DNA from: JBFAPK01 sp040676675
GTDB lineage: Bacteria; Actinomycetota; Actinomycetes; Mycobacteriales; Micromonosporaceae
Reading direction: 5' to 3'
Assembly (NCBI RefSeq): GCF_040676675.1
Contig: NZ_JBFAPK010000033.1
Coordinates: 31,348 to 95,347 of the forward strand
DNA length: 64,000 nt
Below are positions 49,209 through 57,636 of the stretch, piece by piece (position 1 is the first letter of the stretch; each line of letters begins with the position of its first letter). The translations under genes and the position numbers were made by a program. The notes under the pieces are model-generated. The model was not told where the DNA came from, searched no databases, and saw only the letters and a list, made by a program, of their open reading frames with translations.

Positions 49209-50573
49209 TCACGTACCGGTCGCGATGGCGGGCACGGTGGCCGAGATGGCCGTACCCGCGCCCGGCTCGGACTCGATCTCCAGGCGGCCGGCGACCCGCT
49301 GCACCCGCTGCCGCATCGCCGCCAACCCGAAGCCGCCCCTGCGCACGTCCTCGGCGCCGCCGGGCGGAGCGGGCGGGGCCCCGGCGGTCGGCGCCGGAGC
49401 GCTCCCGGCGGTCCGCTCCGGGGCGACCGGCGGAAGCGGGGCGGCCGGATCGAAGCCGACGCCGTCGTCGCGTACGTCGAGCGTCACCAGGTCCTCCATG
49501 TAGGAGAGGGTGAGCCCGACCCGGCCGGCGTTGGCGTGCTTGGCCACGTTCGCGAGCGCCTCCTGGGCGGTACGCAGCAGGGTCACCTCGATCTCCGGGT
49601 GCATCCGCCGGACCTCGCCCGTGCAGGTCAGCTCCGCCGCCACGCCGTTGATCCCCGACCAGCGATCGAGCAGGTCGGCCAGCGCCTCCGGCAACCGGGC
49701 CAGCTCCAGCGGCTCGGGTTGCCCGGCCCGTACCGAGCGCCGCGCCTCGGAGAGGCTCTCCCGGGCCAGCAGTACCGCGTTGTCGATGTGCCGCTGCCAG
49801 TCGGTGTCCCGGTGCCGCGCCTGCCCGGCCGCCTCCAACTGGGTGATGATGCCGGTCAGCCCCTGGGCCAGCGTGTCGTGGATCTCCCTGGCCATCCGCT
49901 GCCGCTCGTCCAGGATGCCCGCCTCCCGGGCCTGGGCGAGCAGTTGGGCGTGCAGCCCGGCGTTCTCCCGTACGGTCGCCTCCAGCTTCCGGTTCGCCTC
50001 GGCCAACTGCTCGACCATCGCCTTGCGGCTCGCGCTGCGCTGGTCCTGCAGCCAGCCGAACCAGCTGAACGCGGTGGCGAGGGTGACGTTGAGAAGCACC
50101 AGACCCGCCCAGAGCGCGGTGGCGCCGGGGTCGTGCGGCAGGCCGCCGGACTGGGAGGTCCCGGCGAGCACGCCGGTGCAGGCCACCCCGGCAAGTCGCC
50201 ACCTGCCGGGGAGCACCGCGTAGGCGTGCAGGTAACCGGTGAACACGAAGAACCCGAAGAGCGGGGCCCGGACCACCAGTACCGCGCCGAGGGCGAGCAG
50301 GCCGAGGTAGTAGACCGCCATCAGGGCGCGGCGGGTCCGCCAGTGCGGGTGCAGGGTGACGAACCAGGCGATCCAGCCCGCCGTGCCAACGGCGATCAGC
50401 AGCGTCACGACCAGCGACGTGCCGTCCGCGGGCGGAAGAGCGACCACGGTGAGCAGGGCCGAGAGCGCCAGCGCGGCGTACGGGCTCCACCGGTTGAAGG
50501 TTCCCTCGCGCCGCTCCCAGGCGCTGAGCGCGCTGGCCTGTTCCGCCGCGGTCGTCATCCTGTACCCACTCAT
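49209..50573 (-). CDS. Sensor histidine kinase (HisKA_3 type)
   Basis: A 454-aa kinase. Six hydrophobic segments (about 32-165) precede a coiled coil (about 180-215), the HisKA_3 dimerisation domain with phospho-accepting His232 (MAREIHDTLAQGL), and an HATPase_c domain (EALANVAKHANAG, DDGVGFDP, GGFGLAAMRQRV). A Pro/Ala-rich insert (about 380-412) interrupts the ATP lid region. ATG 50573 overlaps the permease stop by ATGA. The few extracytoplasmic residues suggest a DesK- or LiaS-like membrane-stress sensor. Confidence 0.92.
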   Translation of the reverse strand: MSGYRMTTAAEQASALSAWERREGTFNRWSPYAALALSALLTVVALPPADGTSLVVTLLIAVGTAGWIAWFVTLHPHWRTRRALMAVYYLGLLALGAVLVVRAPLFGFFVFTGYLHAYAVLPGRWRLAGVACTGVLAGTSQSGGLPHDPGATALWAGLVLLNVTLATAFSWFGWLQDQRSASRKAMVEQLAEANRKLEATVRENAGLHAQLLAQAREAGILDERQRMAREIHDTLAQGLTGIITQLEAAGQARHRDTDWQRHIDNAVLLARESLSEARRSVRAGQPEPLELARLPEALADLLDRWSGINGVAAELTCTGEVRRMHPEIEVTLLRTAQEALANVAKHANAGRVGLTLSYMEDLVTLDVRDDGVGFDPAAPLPPVAPERTAGSAPAPTAGAPPAPPGGAEDVRRGGFGLAAMRQRVQRVAGRLEIESEPGAGTAISATVPAIATGT

Positions 50574-51304
50574 TCCCAGCGGAAGAACCGCGCCGCCGCG
50601 ATCCCCGCCGCGGCGGCGACAGCTGCCATTATCGCCAGCGGCAGGAGTTCTGGCGACGCCCCGGTCCAGGCGTCCTGCAGCGTCCGCACCCCGGGCGGGG
50701 TGAGGTCGCCGACCCGGACCAGGACGTCGGGGAGCAGGTAGCGCGGCAGGTACACGCCGCCGAGGAACATGACCAGCGCGCCGAGCAGCGAACTCAGCCC
50801 GTTGGCGGTGCCCGTGGTCGGGGCGGACGCCGCGATCAGCAGGCCGACCGCGAACAGCGACGCCGCGCCGAGCAGGAAGGCGAGCGCGAAGACGAACGGG
50901 CGCGCCGGCAGGGGTATGCCGAACAGGACCCGGCCGACCACGACCAGCAGTACGGCGCCGCAGGCCGCCAGCGCCAGGTGGATCAGGAGTTGCGCGGCCA
51001 GCAGCGCGCCCGGCGAGACCGGGGTGGTCGACAGTCGCCGCAGCACGCCCCGCTCCCGGTAGCCGGCGAGCGCGTTGGTCAGCCCGTTCAGCCCGGCCAT
51101 CACCAGCGTGACCACGAGCAGCGAGGGCGCGAAGACGTCGACGAAGCGCTGCCCGCCGAAGACGTCGTCCGGCCGGCGCAGGGCCGGTACCGCGCCGAGG
51201 ACAACCATGATCACCGTGGGCAGGACGACCGCGGTGACCACCGGGGCGACGTCGCGGAGGCTGAGCCTCGCCTCCATCTTGAGGATCTTGAAAAACGCGT
51301 ACAT
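50570..51304 (-). CDS. ABC-2 type exporter permease
   Basis: A 244-aa permease with six predicted helices (VVTAVVLPTVIMVVLGAVPAL, FAPSLLVVTLVMAGLNGL and others) and the ABC-2 motif YRERGVLRRLSTTPVSPGALLAAQLL. It pairs with the ATPase gene 14 bp upstream to make a drug- or lipid-type exporter of the DrrAB/YadG-YadH class. Confidence 0.9.
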   Translation of the reverse strand: MYAFFKILKMEARLSLRDVAPVVTAVVLPTVIMVVLGAVPALRRPDDVFGGQRFVDVFAPSLLVVTLVMAGLNGLTNALAGYRERGVLRRLSTTPVSPGALLAAQLLIHLALAACGAVLLVVVGRVLFGIPLPARPFVFALAFLLGAASLFAVGLLIAASAPTTGTANGLSSLLGALVMFLGGVYLPRYLLPDVLVRVGDLTPPGVRTLQDAWTGASPELLPLAIMAAVAAAAGIAAARFFRWE

Positions 51305-51318
51305 CGGATGCTCCCCAC

Positions 51319-52227
51319 TCACCTGTCGAGCCGGTGTCCGGTCAACTCGACGAAGGCGTCGTCGAGGCTGGGCTGTTCGATGCGCAGGTCCGCCGCGACG
51401 ATCCGGTGCCGGGCCAGCACCGAGGTGACCGCCTGTAGCAGGTCGCCGCGGCCGGTCACCACCGTCTGCCCGCCGCTGCTCCGTACCGAGGTCACCTCGG
51501 CCAGGCCGGTCAGGAGCGCGTCGTCGAGCGGTACCGACGGCCGGAACCGGAGCCGCTGCTCGGGGTCGACGCGGGCGACCAGCCCGGCCGGGCTGTCCAC
51601 CGCCACCACCCCGCCCGAGTCGATGACCGCGAGCCGGTCGCAGAGCCGCTCGGCCTCCTCCATGAAGTGCGTGACCAGCACGATGGTCACGCCGCGCTCG
51701 CGTACCCGCTCGATCAGCTGCCAGGTGTCCCGCCGGGCCTGCGGGTCCAGCCCGGTGGTCAGCTCGTCCAGGATCGCCACCCTCGGGCTGCCGACCAGCG
51801 CCAGCGCGATCGAGAGTCGCTGCCGCTGCCCGCCGGAGAGCTTCTTGTACGCCGTGTTCCGCTGCTCGGCCAGCCCCAGCTCGTCGAGCAGTTCGGTCCA
51901 GTCCGCCGGGCGGCGGTAGAAGGAGCTGTAGAGGTCGAGCGCCTCCCCGACCCTGATCCGGTCCGGCAGCCGGCTCTCCTGCAACTGCACGCCGACCAGT
52001 TGGCGCAGCTCGGCCGCGTCCCGCCGGGGGTCGAACCCGAGCACCGACACCGCACCGGAGTCCGGGATCCGCAGCCCCGCGACGCACTCCACCGTGGTGG
52101 TCTTGCCCGCGCCGTTCGGCCCGAGCAGTCCGAAGATCTCCCCCTCCGCCACCTCGAACGACACGTCGCGTACGGCGACCCGGTCGCCGTACCGCTTCCG
52201 CAGGTTGGTCACCTCGATGATCGGCAT
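51319..52227 (-). CDS. ABC exporter ATP-binding protein
   Basis: A 302-aa ATPase. Walker A is GPNGAGKT (36-43), the ABC signature LSGGQ (131-135) and Walker B VAILDE (151-156) with the catalytic Glu kept, but the usual EPTTGLDP reads ELTTGLDP. The H-loop His is in LVTHFMEEAERL. A C-terminal DrrA-like extension (about 225-300) follows. First gene of the ATPase-permease-kinase-regulator operon; its ATG 52227 was preferred over longer in-frame starts because the ABC fold begins there. Confidence 0.92.
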   Translation of the reverse strand: MPIIEVTNLRKRYGDRVAVRDVSFEVAEGEIFGLLGPNGAGKTTTVECVAGLRIPDSGAVSVLGFDPRRDAAELRQLVGVQLQESRLPDRIRVGEALDLYSSFYRRPADWTELLDELGLAEQRNTAYKKLSGGQRQRLSIALALVGSPRVAILDELTTGLDPQARRDTWQLIERVRERGVTIVLVTHFMEEAERLCDRLAVIDSGGVVAVDSPAGLVARVDPEQRLRFRPSVPLDDALLTGLAEVTSVRSSGGQTVVTGRGDLLQAVTSVLARHRIVAADLRIEQPSLDDAFVELTGHRLDR

Positions 52228-52420
52228 TCCGCCCCGTCCCTCCCCGGCCGTGCTGGCCACGGATCGAGCATCGCGGGCGGGGCGCCTCGGCGAATCGCCC
52301 GGCCGGCGGTGCCGGGGCGCGGCTCCGGTCGACCCGCCCCATCCGTCGGCGGTGGTGGCGGAATCCACCATCCGGTTGATGCGGAGCGCGCGGTGTCGCG
52401 CGGCGTTAGGCTTCCCGCTC

Positions 52421-53284
52421 GTGGACGTACGCGCAGCGACGGCCCCCGCGACCGGGGCGGCCCGTCAGTTCTTCACCGGCGTCGGGCTGCTCCTGCGTGG
52501 ACTCGGGCTCTACGCCCGCAGTCCGGGCCTGGTACTGCTCGGCGTGGTACCGGCGCTGATCTCCGGTGCCCTCTTCGTCGCCGGGTACGCGACGTTGATC
52601 TACTTTGTCGACGACCTCGCGCGGCTGGTCACGCCCTTCGCCGACGACTGGTCGGCGTGGTCGCGCGACCTGCTCCGGGTCGTCGCCGGGCTCGCCTTCC
52701 TCGGCCTGGCCGGGCTGGTCGGCGTGCTCACCTTCACCGCGGTCACCCTGCTCATCGGCGACCCGTTCTACGAGAAGATCTCCGAGCGGGTGGAGGCCCG
52801 GTACGGCGGGGTGCCGGGCGAGGTCGAGCTGTCCTGGTGGCGGTCGCTGCGGCGCAGCCTCGGCGACTCGATCCGGCTGATCGCAATGTCCACGCTCGTG
52901 GGCATCCCGCTCTTCTTCGCCGGGTTCATCCCCGTGGTGGGACAGACCGTGGTACCGGCGCTCGGCGCGGCGGTGGGCGGCTGGTTCCTGGCGCTGGAAC
53001 TGGTCGGGGTGCCGTTCTACCGGCGCGGGCTGCGGCTGCCGGACCGGCGCCGGCTGCTGCGGGCGAACCGCCCGATCGCGCTCGGCTTCGGCGTCGCGGT
53101 CTTCGTCTGCTTCCTGATCCCGCTCGGCGCGGTGCTGCTGATGCCCGCCGCGGTCGCCGGTGCGGCCCTGCTCTCCCGTACCGTCCTCGGCCAGTCGACG
53201 ACGGAGGGGCCCGCGCCGGTCGGGGCGACGGCCGCCGGGGCGGCGGGCGAGCTGGGCCCGGGCGTGGCCGGTGGCCGCCCATGA
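52421..53284 (+). CDS. EI24-domain (CysZ-like) membrane protein
   Basis: A 287-aa integral membrane protein of the EI24/CysZ family. FFTGVGLLLRGLGLYARSPGLVLLGVVPALI begins the domain, and the IGDPFYEKISERVEARYGG and PFYRRGLRLPDRRRLLRANRPIALGFG segments are characteristic. CysZ carries sulfate in enterobacteria; that role is not established for actinobacterial members. GTG 52421. Its stop overlaps the macrodomain ATG. Confidence 0.85.
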   Translation: MDVRAATAPATGAARQFFTGVGLLLRGLGLYARSPGLVLLGVVPALISGALFVAGYATLIYFVDDLARLVTPFADDWSAWSRDLLRVVAGLAFLGLAGLVGVLTFTAVTLLIGDPFYEKISERVEARYGGVPGEVELSWWRSLRRSLGDSIRLIAMSTLVGIPLFFAGFIPVVGQTVVPALGAAVGGWFLALELVGVPFYRRGLRLPDRRRLLRANRPIALGFGVAVFVCFLIPLGAVLLMPAAVAGAALLSRTVLGQSTTEGPAPVGATAAGAAGELGPGVAGGRP

Positions 53285-53799
53285 TGGAGATCGTGCTGGT
53301 CGAGGGGGACATCACGGCCGAGCGGGTGGACGCGCTGGTCAACGCCGCCAACTCGTCGCTGCTCGGCGGCGGTGGCGTGGACGGCGCCATCCACCGGCGG
53401 GGCGGGCCCGCGATCCTGGCGGAGTGCCGGGCGCTGCGCGCCTCCCGGTACGGTCGCGGCCTGCCGACCGGGCAGGCGGTCGCGACCACGGCCGGCGACC
53501 TGCCGGCGCGCTGGGTGATCCACACGGTCGGCCCGGTCTGGAGCGACGACGAGGACCGCTCGGCGCTGCTGCGCGACTGCTACCGCAACAGCCTGCTGGT
53601 GGCCGAGGAGCTCGGCGCCGCCTCGGTGGCGTTCCCGCTGATCTCCGCCGGCGTCTACGGCTGGCCCGTCGAGGACGCGGTCCGGCAGGCGCTGGCCGTG
53701 CTGCGCGAGCGGGCCGCGACGACGCCGGTCAACGAGGCCCGCCTGGTCCTCTTCGGCCTGGACACCTTCGCGACGGCGAGCCGCGTCGCCGCCGCCTAG
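53281..53799 (+). CDS. Macrodomain ADP-ribose hydrolase (YmdB/MacroD-like)
   Basis: A 172-aa macrodomain protein predicted to hydrolyse O-acetyl-ADP-ribose or mono-ADP-ribosyl groups. The ADP-ribose-binding block is complete: GDITAERVDALVNAANSSLLGGGGVDGAIHRRGG, RWVIHTVGPVWSDD, and FPLISAGVYGWPVEDA. Coupled to EI24 by ATGA overlap. Confidence 0.92.
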   Translation: MMEIVLVEGDITAERVDALVNAANSSLLGGGGVDGAIHRRGGPAILAECRALRASRYGRGLPTGQAVATTAGDLPARWVIHTVGPVWSDDEDRSALLRDCYRNSLLVAEELGAASVAFPLISAGVYGWPVEDAVRQALAVLRERAATTPVNEARLVLFGLDTFATASRVAAA

Positions 53800-53811
53800 C
53801 GCTCTCCCCCG

Positions 53812-53869
53812 CGATCTAGGGCAAATCCTCGTGAGTTGATCTCTAATCACGACGATTTGCCCTAGATCG
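53812..53869. repeat. Extragenic palindrome with 23-bp arms
   Basis: CGATCTAGGGCAAATC-ct-CGTGA (53812-53834) is mirrored by TCACG-ac-GATTTGCCCTAGATCG (53847-53869), with only the 2-bp internal loop unpaired and a 12-nt apical loop. The sequence is AT-richer than its surroundings. It lies between convergent genes and may serve as a bidirectional terminator or be a REP-like element. A 19-bp direct repeat (CGAGGAGGGGGCTCCGGG unit) follows at 53871-53908. Confidence 0.85.
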
Positions 53870-53907
53870 ACGAGGAGGGGGCTCCGGGGCGAGGAGGGGG
53901 CTCCGGG

Positions 53908-54924
53908 TCAGGCGGAGTCGCGGATGATCAGCTCGGTGGGGAGCATCACGGCCGGCTCGACCGGCTCACCGGCCGCGAGGCGCAGCAACTGCCGGGCCAT
54001 CTCCCGGCCGATCTGGACGATGGGCTGGCGCACCGTGGTGAGCGGCGGATCGGTGTACCGGGCCATCTCGATGTCGTCGAAACCGATCACGGCGACGTCG
54101 TCGGGTACCCGGCGCCCGGCCTCGCGGAGGGTGACCAGGGCGCCGTGCGCCATCAGGTCGGAGGCGACGAAGACCGCGTCCAGGTCGGGGTCGTCGTCCA
54201 GGAGTTGGCGCATGGCGATCCGACCCGACTCGCGGGTGAAGTCGCCGACCGCGACGATCGACCGCCGCCGCGAGTCCCGCAGCTCGCTGCGGTAGCCGGC
54301 GAGCCGCTCGATCCCGGCGACCATGTCCTGCGGGCCGGCGATGGTGGCGATCCGGCGCCGGCCCGAGTCGAGCAGGTGGCGTACCGCGCGGGCCACCCCG
54401 CCCACGTGGTCGACGTCCACGTACGGCACCGGGGCCGGGGCGTGGCCGAGCGGGCGCCCGCTGCACACCACGGGTATGCCCATCCGGGCCAGCGTGCCGG
54501 GCAGCGGGTCGGCCCCGTGCAGGGAGGCGAGCAGCACGCCGTCGACGTGCCGGCCGGTCGCGTACCGCTCCACCCGGTCGTGGCTCGCGGCCGAACCGGC
54601 CAGCATCAGCACCAGCTGCTTGTCGGCCGCCTCCAGCTCCTGGCTGACCCCGCGGATGATGCCCGGGAAGACCTGGTCGTCGGAGAAGACCCGGTTGGCC
54701 GCCTCGGGCAGGATCAACGCGATCGAGTCGGTCCGCTGGGTGACCAGGCTCCGGGCGGCGAGGTTGGGGACGTAGCCCAACTCCTGCACCGCCCGGCGAA
54801 CGGCCTCCTGGATCGGACCCGCGACCGTCGTGGAGCCGTTGACCACGCGGGACACGGTGGCCCGGGAGACCCCGGCCCGCCGTGCCACCGCCTCCAGCGT
54901 CGGCCGCTCGCGAGCCAGGCTCAT
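53908..54924 (-). CDS. LacI-family regulator of the beta-glucosidase operon
   Basis: A 338-aa repressor. The HTH is PTLEAVARRAGVSRATVSRVVNGSTTV, followed by a sugar-binding effector domain ending VAVIGFDDIEMARYTDPPLTTVRQPI. ATG 54924 follows GGAGGAG. It lies 14 bp downstream of the GH1 gene and resembles cellobiose repressors of the CebR type; a matching operator lies ahead of the GH1 gene, so autoregulation is expected. Confidence 0.92.
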   Translation of the reverse strand: MSLARERPTLEAVARRAGVSRATVSRVVNGSTTVAGPIQEAVRRAVQELGYVPNLAARSLVTQRTDSIALILPEAANRVFSDDQVFPGIIRGVSQELEAADKQLVLMLAGSAASHDRVERYATGRHVDGVLLASLHGADPLPGTLARMGIPVVCSGRPLGHAPAPVPYVDVDHVGGVARAVRHLLDSGRRRIATIAGPQDMVAGIERLAGYRSELRDSRRRSIVAVGDFTRESGRIAMRQLLDDDPDLDAVFVASDLMAHGALVTLREAGRRVPDDVAVIGFDDIEMARYTDPPLTTVRQPIVQIGREMARQLLRLAAGEPVEPAVMLPTELIIRDSA

Positions 54925-54938
54925 CGACTCCTCCAAGC

Positions 54939-56438
54939 TCACAATCCGTTGCGGCGGATCACATCCTGGTACCACCGCGCGCTGTCCTTGGGCACCCGCC
55001 GCTGCGTCAGATAGTCCACGTAGACGATCCCGAAGCGCTTACGGTAGCCCTCGGCCCACTCGAAGTTATCCAGCAACGACCATACGAGATAGCCGCGAAG
55101 GTCGACGCCCCGGGAGATCGCCTCGTGCGCGGCCCGGAGATGCCCGTCGAGGTACGCGATCCGGTCCGCGTCCGGTACCCGCCCCTCGCCGACCGGTTCG
55201 TCCCGGTTGAACTTGTCCGGGAACGCCGCGCCGTTCTCGGTGATCAGCAGCGGTACCCCCGGGTAGTCGGCGGCGATCCGCTCCAGCAGCCGGGTCAGCC
55301 CGGCCGGCTCGATCGACCAGCCCATGTCGGTCAGCGGCCCGACCGCCGGCAGGAACTCGATCCCCTCGGTGCCCGGGAAGGCGCCACCGCCGCCCGGCGC
55401 GCCCGGACGGGCCGCCACGTAGGTGGGGGAGTAGTAGTTGATGCCGAGCAGGTCGATCGGGGCCGCGATGATCTTCTCGTCGCCGTCGCGCAGGTAGCCC
55501 TGGTTGCCGAAGCGGGCGGTGTGTTCGAGCATGTCGGCCGGGTAGGCGCCGCGCAGCAGCGGGTCGAGGAAGATGCGGTTCTGCAGGCCGTCGACGAGCC
55601 GTACCGCCGCCAGGTCCTCGCTGCTCTCCGGGTCGGCCGGGGTGACGGCGGCGGGGTTGAGGGTGATCCCGATCTCCGACACGCCCGCCGAGCGCAGCGC
55701 CCGCGCGGCGAGCCCGTGGCCGAGCAGCAGGTGGTGCACGGCGGCGAAGACGGCCGCGGGGTCCTGCCGGCCGGGCGCGTGCACGCCGTTGCCGTACCCG
55801 AGGTACGCGGAGCACCACGGCTCGTTCAGCGTGGTCCAGGTCCGCACCCGGTCGCCGAGCCGGGCGTGTACCGCGACCGCGTACTCGGCGAAGCGCTCGG
55901 CGGTCTCCCGGTTCGGCCAGCCGCCCCGGTCCTCCAGCGTCTGCGGCAGGTCCCAGTGGTAGAGCGTGACGATCGGGTCGATGCCGCGCCCGCGCAGCTC
56001 GTCCACGAGCCGGTCGTAGAAGTCCAGGCCGCGCGGGTTCACCGGGCCGGAGCCGTCCGGCTGGATGCGCGGCCAGGCGACCGAGAACCGGTACGTCCGC
56101 AGCCCCAACTCCGCCATGAGCGCGATGTCGTCCGGGTACCGGTGGTAGTGGTCGCAGGCGATGTCACCGGTGTGACCGGCGTGCACCCTCCCGGGCGTAC
56201 GGCTGAAGGTGTCCCAGATCGACGGTCCGCGACCGTCCTCCTGGGCCGCGCCCTCGATCTGGTACGCCGCGGTCGCCGCGCCCCAGATGAAGCCGGGCGG
56301 GAAGTGCAGGGTCGGCTCGCCGGGGTCGCCGGCGGGGCGCGGCGCCTCGCCGTTCGGCTCGTACCGGCCGGCGCCGTCGGCCGGCGGCGCCGGCCGGATG
56401 GCGGTCGAGTGGGGCGCCACTGTCTCGGGAGTGTTCAC
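54939..56438 (-). CDS. bglB: GH1 beta-glucosidase
   Basis: A 499-aa family 1 glycosidase. The acid/base is Glu206 (TLNEPW) and the nucleophile Glu401 (ITENGAAF), with FPPGFIWGAATAAYQIEGA and YRFSVAWPRI at the start of the barrel. A ~40-residue Pro-rich N-terminal extension is unusual but is not a signal peptide. It cleaves beta-glucosides such as cellobiose in the cytoplasm. No sugar transporter is adjacent, so uptake must be encoded elsewhere (perhaps by the 26-29 kb ABC system). Confidence 0.93.
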   Translation of the reverse strand: MNTPETVAPHSTAIRPAPPADGAGRYEPNGEAPRPAGDPGEPTLHFPPGFIWGAATAAYQIEGAAQEDGRGPSIWDTFSRTPGRVHAGHTGDIACDHYHRYPDDIALMAELGLRTYRFSVAWPRIQPDGSGPVNPRGLDFYDRLVDELRGRGIDPIVTLYHWDLPQTLEDRGGWPNRETAERFAEYAVAVHARLGDRVRTWTTLNEPWCSAYLGYGNGVHAPGRQDPAAVFAAVHHLLLGHGLAARALRSAGVSEIGITLNPAAVTPADPESSEDLAAVRLVDGLQNRIFLDPLLRGAYPADMLEHTARFGNQGYLRDGDEKIIAAPIDLLGINYYSPTYVAARPGAPGGGGAFPGTEGIEFLPAVGPLTDMGWSIEPAGLTRLLERIAADYPGVPLLITENGAAFPDKFNRDEPVGEGRVPDADRIAYLDGHLRAAHEAISRGVDLRGYLVWSLLDNFEWAEGYRKRFGIVYVDYLTQRRVPKDSARWYQDVIRRNGL

Positions 56439-56499
56439 GTTTCACCGCACCTTCGAGGGAGGCCACCGCCGGGGTGGGCGGCGGGACGAGGGTCGGAGA

Positions 56500-56511
56500 G
56501 AGAGCGCTCTC
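56500..56511. promoter_or_regulatory. CebR/LacI-type operator upstream of the beta-glucosidase
   Basis: The perfect 12-bp palindrome GAGAGCGCTCTC lies 62 bp before the GH1 start codon. It shares the GAGCGCTC core of actinobacterial CebR sites (TGGGAGCGCTCCCA). Confidence 0.75.
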
Positions 56512-56746
56512 ACGACCGCTGCCTGCCCACCGTATACCAGATCCCGGCCGCGCTGACCCGACCGTGAACGTCCTTCGCATACGGCGGATGCGAAGGCGGC
56601 GGCGACCCCACGTCGCCGCTCAGGCGAGCCGGCGCAGCGGAGCCCTCACGAGTGGGCGGAGCGGCGCCGGCGGTGTCTGGACTGAAGCGTCGCGGCGGAG
56701 CGGCCACCCACCCACGCCGCCGCGGAAGGGAAGACGCCACCTTTCG

Positions 56747-56801
56747 GGCGCCGCGAAGCGCGCGAGCGCGGGATCACGGCGCCGCGAAGCGCGCGAGCGC
56801 G
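56747..56801. repeat. 24-bp direct repeat in a GC-rich intergenic region
   Basis: GGCGCCGCGAAGCGCGCGAG plus GCG occurs at 56747-56770 and 56778-56801, separated by 7 bp. The flanking 56560-56746 has no gene and looks like low-complexity filler. The second copy ends just before the stop of the next leftward gene. Confidence 0.75.
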
Positions 56802-56806
56802 AAAAC

Positions 56807-57568
56807 TCAGCCGGCGCGGAGGCCGTCCAGCAGGCTCGTCTCTCCGGTCACGTCGAGCACGTCGAAGCCGATCCGCCCCCAGAGGGCCAGCAGCAGGTCG
56901 CTGGCCGTGCCCGTGGCGTGCACCCGCGCGTGCGGCTCGTCGCCGTCCAGGATCGTGTCGGTGTCCAGCAGCGCCACGCCCTCGCCGCGTAGCCGCAGGA
57001 ACCACTCCTGCTCGGCGTCGACGGCCACCAACTGGACCACCCCGTGCCAGGAGCCCGGCGCGAACCGCCGGCCGCCCGGCAGCCAGCTGTCCAGCACCTC
57101 GGTCACCCCGTCGGCGGCCAGCTTCGCCTCGATCGGCTCCCCGGCGGCCACCGCCATCTGGGCGTCCCACCGGTGCACGGCGGTCTCGTGTGCCAACCGG
57201 CGGTGCCAGAAGCTGGCCCGCTTCGGCTGCGGCGCCCAGTTCCACGCCGGCGCCTCCGGATCGACCGCGTCGAGCGCGGCCATGAGCTGCTCGAACTCCT
57301 GCCGCCACCACTCGGCCACGGCATCCCCGCCGGGCGCGTCGGTGGGGTGCTGCCGGCGCGGCGGGGCCTGCGTGCTGCCCGAGGTGACGAGGCCGCGTAC
57401 CCAGCCGTAGACCGAGCCGAGGTGCTGTGCCAGATCGGTCACGGTCCACTCCGGACAGGAGAGTACCGGTGTGTCGGGCGGCGCTTCGGCGATCGCGGCC
57501 TGGAACGCCGGCCCCTCGGTGCGCAGCGCTCCGATCCAGAAGTCCTTGGTGCCGTGCAACCTGCTCAT
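56807..57568 (-). CDS. Mycothiol-type DinB/maleylpyruvate isomerase-like protein
   Basis: A 253-aa protein of the TIGR03083 / mycothiol-dependent maleylpyruvate isomerase group. The DinB four-helix metal-binding pattern is seen as His in TDLAQHLG and HETAVHRWDAQ, followed by a C-terminal domain with GRIGFDVLDVTG. Members may be mycothiol-dependent S-transferases; the substrate is unknown. ATG 57568; two longer starts are in frame. It is divergent from murB. Confidence 0.85.
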   Translation of the reverse strand: MSRLHGTKDFWIGALRTEGPAFQAAIAEAPPDTPVLSCPEWTVTDLAQHLGSVYGWVRGLVTSGSTQAPPRRQHPTDAPGGDAVAEWWRQEFEQLMAALDAVDPEAPAWNWAPQPKRASFWHRRLAHETAVHRWDAQMAVAAGEPIEAKLAADGVTEVLDSWLPGGRRFAPGSWHGVVQLVAVDAEQEWFLRLRGEGVALLDTDTILDGDEPHARVHATGTASDLLLALWGRIGFDVLDVTGETSLLDGLRAG

Positions 57569-57636
57569 CGAGATCCTCCCGTGCGACCGGGCCACCAGTG
57601 GGTGACGCGGCTGCCCTTCAGCCTAGGGTGAAAGGC

